From positions 1 to 8,050 of the forward strand of contig CAJVYE010000040.1 of NCBI GenBank assembly GCA_913009285.1: a DNA stretch of 8,050 nt, read 5' to 3'. This DNA comes from an uncultured Nitrospirota bacterium (GTDB lineage: Bacteria; Nitrospinota; Nitrospinia; SZUA-224). The translations under genes were made by a program, and so were the position numbers. The notes beneath the pieces were generated by a model. The model was not told the DNA's origin, searched no databases, and was given only the letters and a program-made list of their open reading frames with translations. Below are positions 5,820-8,050 of this stretch, piece by piece; position 1 is the first letter of the stretch, and every line of letters starts with the position of its first letter.

Positions 5820-7919
5820 TTATACAGCTACACTTTTTACATCTCCAACTACCATCGAGATTATCTCTTCTGATATCGTATGGGGTACCTCTTCATATCT
5901 AACAAACTGCATTGTATAAGTGGCACGCCCCTGAGTCAAAGATCGAAGATCGGTAGCATATCCAAACATTTCAGATAGAGGAACACTTGCTCTTACCACA
6001 TTTGCGCCAGCCCTCTCACCTATATCACTAATCCTTCCCCGTCGCGAATTCAGGTTCCCAATAACATCACCCATATACTCCGCTGGCACAACTGCCTCTA
6101 CCTCCATAATAGGTTCTATTATTATAGGATCTGCCTTTTGACACGCATTCTTAAACGCCATTGAAGCTGCAATCTTAAATGCCAATTCAGAAGAATCAAC
6201 TTCATGATAGGAACCATGTATTAATGTTACCGTTACATCAATAACCGGATATCCTGCCACAACCCCATTTTCCATCGCCTCCAGAACACCATTCTTTACA
6301 GCCGATATATATTCATTTGGAATAACGCCTCCAACTATTTTATTTATAAATTCAAATCCTCCTTCTCTCTCTTTAGGGGCTACAGTTAGTACAACATGAC
6401 CATACTGCCCTCTCCCACCTGATTGGCGTATAAATTTCCCTTCAGCTTTTACTTCCTTTTTAATTGCCTCTCTATATGCAACCTGTGGTTTAGAGACATT
6501 GGCAACAATACCAAATTCCCTCCGAATTCTATCCACAAGTATCTCCAGATGCAATTCCCCCATACCGGAGATTATTGTCTGACCGGTTTCCTCATTGAGC
6601 TTAACCCTGAAAGTAGGATCCTCCTGTGACAACTTATTCAGACTCTCACCAAGTTTGTCCTGTTCTGCCTTGGTCCTAGACTCAACTGCCACAGATATCA
6701 CAGGATTGGGAAAATCCATAGATTCCAAGATAATCGGATCATCCTTCATACAGAGAGTATCGCCTGTAATGGTCTTCTTTAATCCTATTACTGCAACAAT
6801 ATCACCAGCCATGACTTCATTAATTTCCTCTCTCTTATTGGCGTGCATCTTTAAAAGTCGTCCTATCCGCTCCCTGCAATCTTTGGTCGAATTGTATACA
6901 TAAGAACCCTTCTTAAGAATCCCGGAATAGACCCTGAGAAATGCAAGTTGCCCCACAAATGGATCTGTCATTACCTTAAAAGTCAATGAAGAAAATGGAC
7001 TCCCATCTTTAGCAGTTCTTTCTTCCTCTTTCTTTGTAACAGGATTAATACCTCTCATTGGAGGTATATCCATTGGCGAAGGTAAGTATTTGACAACCGC
7101 ATCTAATAAGAGCTGGACCCCCTTATTTTTAAATGCTGTTCCACAGAGGACAGGAACGAATTTTATATTTAAGGTCCCTTTTCTTAACCCTTTCTCGATC
7201 TCCTCTTCTGTCAACTCTTCCCCTTTTAAATATTTTTCCATAATCGATTCATCTTCATCTGAAATCGCCTCTAATATATTCTCTCGATACCTTTCAGCAT
7301 CGGCCAAAAACTCTTCTGGAATATCCTCTACACTGAAATCATTACCTAAAGTATCACCTTTATATACTATTGCCTTCATCTTTATAAGATCAATAACACC
7401 TGTAAAATTTTCCTCCGCACCTATAGGAATTTGGATCGGAAGTGGATTTGCAGCAAGTTTTTCTCTCATCTGATCAATGCAACTAAAAAAATTAGCTCCC
7501 ATCCTGTCCATCTTATTAATAAACGCTATCCTGGGAACACTATACTTCTCTGCTTGCCTCCACACTGTCTCTGATTGAGGCTCTACCCCCCCCACTGCGC
7601 AGAAAACACCTATTGCGCCATCTAAGACCCGTAGTGAACGTTCAACCTCTGCTGTAAAATCGACATGCCCTGGTGTATCTATGATATTGATCTTGTGATC
7701 TTTCCAAAAACATGTAATTGCAGCAGAAGTTATAGTTATACCTCTCTCTCTTTCTTGCTCCATCCAATCTGTGGTTGTTGTACCATCATGTACCTCGCCT
7801 AACTTGTGGGTCTTGCCAGTATAAAAAAGGATTCTTTCCGTAGTAGTAGTCTTACCTGCATCTATATGGGCTATTATCCCTATGTTTCTTAATTTTTCTA
7901 ATGATATACTCTCTGACAC
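5820..7919 (-). CDS. fusA: Translation elongation factor G
   Basis: EF-G is the GTPase that drives tRNA-mRNA translocation and, with RRF, ribosome recycling. With the start at GTG 7919 it has 699 residues, the normal length. Domain I has AHIDAGKT (17-24), RGITI (59-63), DTPGH (81-85), NKMD (135-138) and the G5-like GTAFKNKG (260-267). Domain II covers roughly 310-400. Domain III contains [11 protein letters not shown] (451-461). Domain IV contains GGRGQYGHV (501-509) and [14 protein letters not shown] (569-582), including the His572 region at the decoding-site tip, so it looks translocation-competent. Domain V follows to the end. The same frame extends upstream to 8009, but that 30-residue extension is unlike any EF-G and comes from repetitive spacer, while the GTG has AGAGG 6 bases upstream. 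The switch-adjacent sequence DGTTTTDWM (45-53) differs from the common DGAATMDWM; subfamily placement needs a tree. Confidence 0.98.
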   Translation of the reverse strand: MSESISLEKLRNIGIIAHIDAGKTTTTERILFYTGKTHKLGEVHDGTTTTDWMEQERERGITITSAAITCFWKDHKINIIDTPGHVDFTAEVERSLRVLDGAIGVFCAVGGVEPQSETVWRQAEKYSVPRIAFINKMDRMGANFFSCIDQMREKLAANPLPIQIPIGAEENFTGVIDLIKMKAIVYKGDTLGNDFSVEDIPEEFLADAERYRENILEAISDEDESIMEKYLKGEELTEEEIEKGLRKGTLNIKFVPVLCGTAFKNKGVQLLLDAVVKYLPSPMDIPPMRGINPVTKKEEERTAKDGSPFSSLTFKVMTDPFVGQLAFLRVYSGILKKGSYVYNSTKDCRERIGRLLKMHANKREEINEVMAGDIVAVIGLKKTITGDTLCMKDDPIILESMDFPNPVISVAVESRTKAEQDKLGESLNKLSQEDPTFRVKLNEETGQTIISGMGELHLEILVDRIRREFGIVANVSKPQVAYREAIKKEVKAEGKFIRQSGGRGQYGHVVLTVAPKEREGGFEFINKIVGGVIPNEYISAVKNGVLEAMENGVVAGYPVIDVTVTLIHGSYHEVDSSELAFKIAASMAFKNACQKADPIIIEPIMEVEAVVPAEYMGDVIGNLNSRRGRISDIGERAGANVVRASVPLSEMFGYATDLRSLTQGRATYTMQFVRYEEVPHTISEEIISMVVGDVKSVAV

Positions 7920-8050
7920 AATAAACCTCTTTAAAATTTTAGTTCTTCTGACTTTTATGTGAATAAGCACAGATATTTGAGTAGGAAGTAAGCAGTAGGC
8001 ACTAAGCACTAAATCCTAAGTTCAAAACAATATTTGGATTTCTCCATATA
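7920..8050. other. Spacer upstream of fusA, no rpsG visible
   Basis: These 131 bases hold no recognisable gene end: no frame resembles the C-terminus of S7, which usually precedes fusA. Around 7980-8012 there is filler of repeated words (gtaggaagtaagcagtaggcactaagcacta). No convincing -35/-10 pair was found, so whether fusA starts a transcript here or continues one from outside the window is open. Confidence 0.5.
7926..7930 (-). promoter_or_regulatory. Shine-Dalgarno AGAGG deciding the fusA GTG start
   Basis: On the minus strand AGAGG lies 6 bases before GTG 7919, which is also where similarity to EF-G begins. The longer frame from 8009 has no such support. Confidence 0.8.

Noticed and set aside
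7920..8009. 30-residue N-terminal extension of EF-G from a GTG at 8009
   Set aside because: The extension resembles no EF-G, derives from repetitive spacer, and the GTG at 7919 has a proper Shine-Dalgarno and the family N-terminus.

Overview
The window is one end of an assembled contig from an AT-rich bacterium, very probably uncultivated and recovered by short-read metagenomics. Bases 1-194 are not genomic. An exact copy of the 58-base Illumina TruSeq universal (P5-side) adapter lies at 137-194. It is preceded by a poly-T run (126-136), an error-rich copy of the P7 index adapter (72-123) and purine-rich noise (1-71). Genomic sequence starts at 195.

All convincing genes are on the minus strand, so transcription runs from high to low coordinates: fusA (EF-G), tuf (EF-Tu), rpsJ (S10), rplC (L3), rplD (L4), rplW (L23), rplB (L2), then a bioF-like PLP enzyme cut off by the adapter junction. 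This is the classical junction of the str and S10 operons. EF-G and EF-Tu drive elongation; S10 is a 30S protein and NusE antitermination factor; L3, L4, L23 and L2 are core 50S proteins around the peptidyl-transferase centre and exit tunnel. The cluster departs from the usual order at both ends. rpsS does not follow rplB (a 302-bp repeat-rich spacer and the bioF-like gene do), and no rpsG is visible in the 131 bases upstream of fusA.

The genes themselves are ordinary, full-length and well conserved, apart from a four-cysteine insertion in the EF-Tu G domain. The unusual material is between them. Only rplC-rplD (12 bp) and rplD-rplW (4-bp overlap) are tightly packed. The other spacers (85-302 bp) are filled with inverted repeats, palindromes and short tandem words: a near-perfect 26-base inverted repeat after fusA, twin GC-rich hairpins between rpsJ and rplC, a perfect 16-bp palindrome before rplB, and a 192-bp element with perfect 26-bp inverted termini between rplB and bioF.

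The phylum cannot be fixed by reading alone. From memory, similar intergenic filler words occur in Planctomycetota (Brocadiales), Omnitrophota, Nitrospirota and Desulfobacterota genomes, so these are only suggestions. I see no undescribed multi-gene system here. The most interesting points are the repeat-filled spacers, the broken S10 gene order and the EF-Tu insertion.
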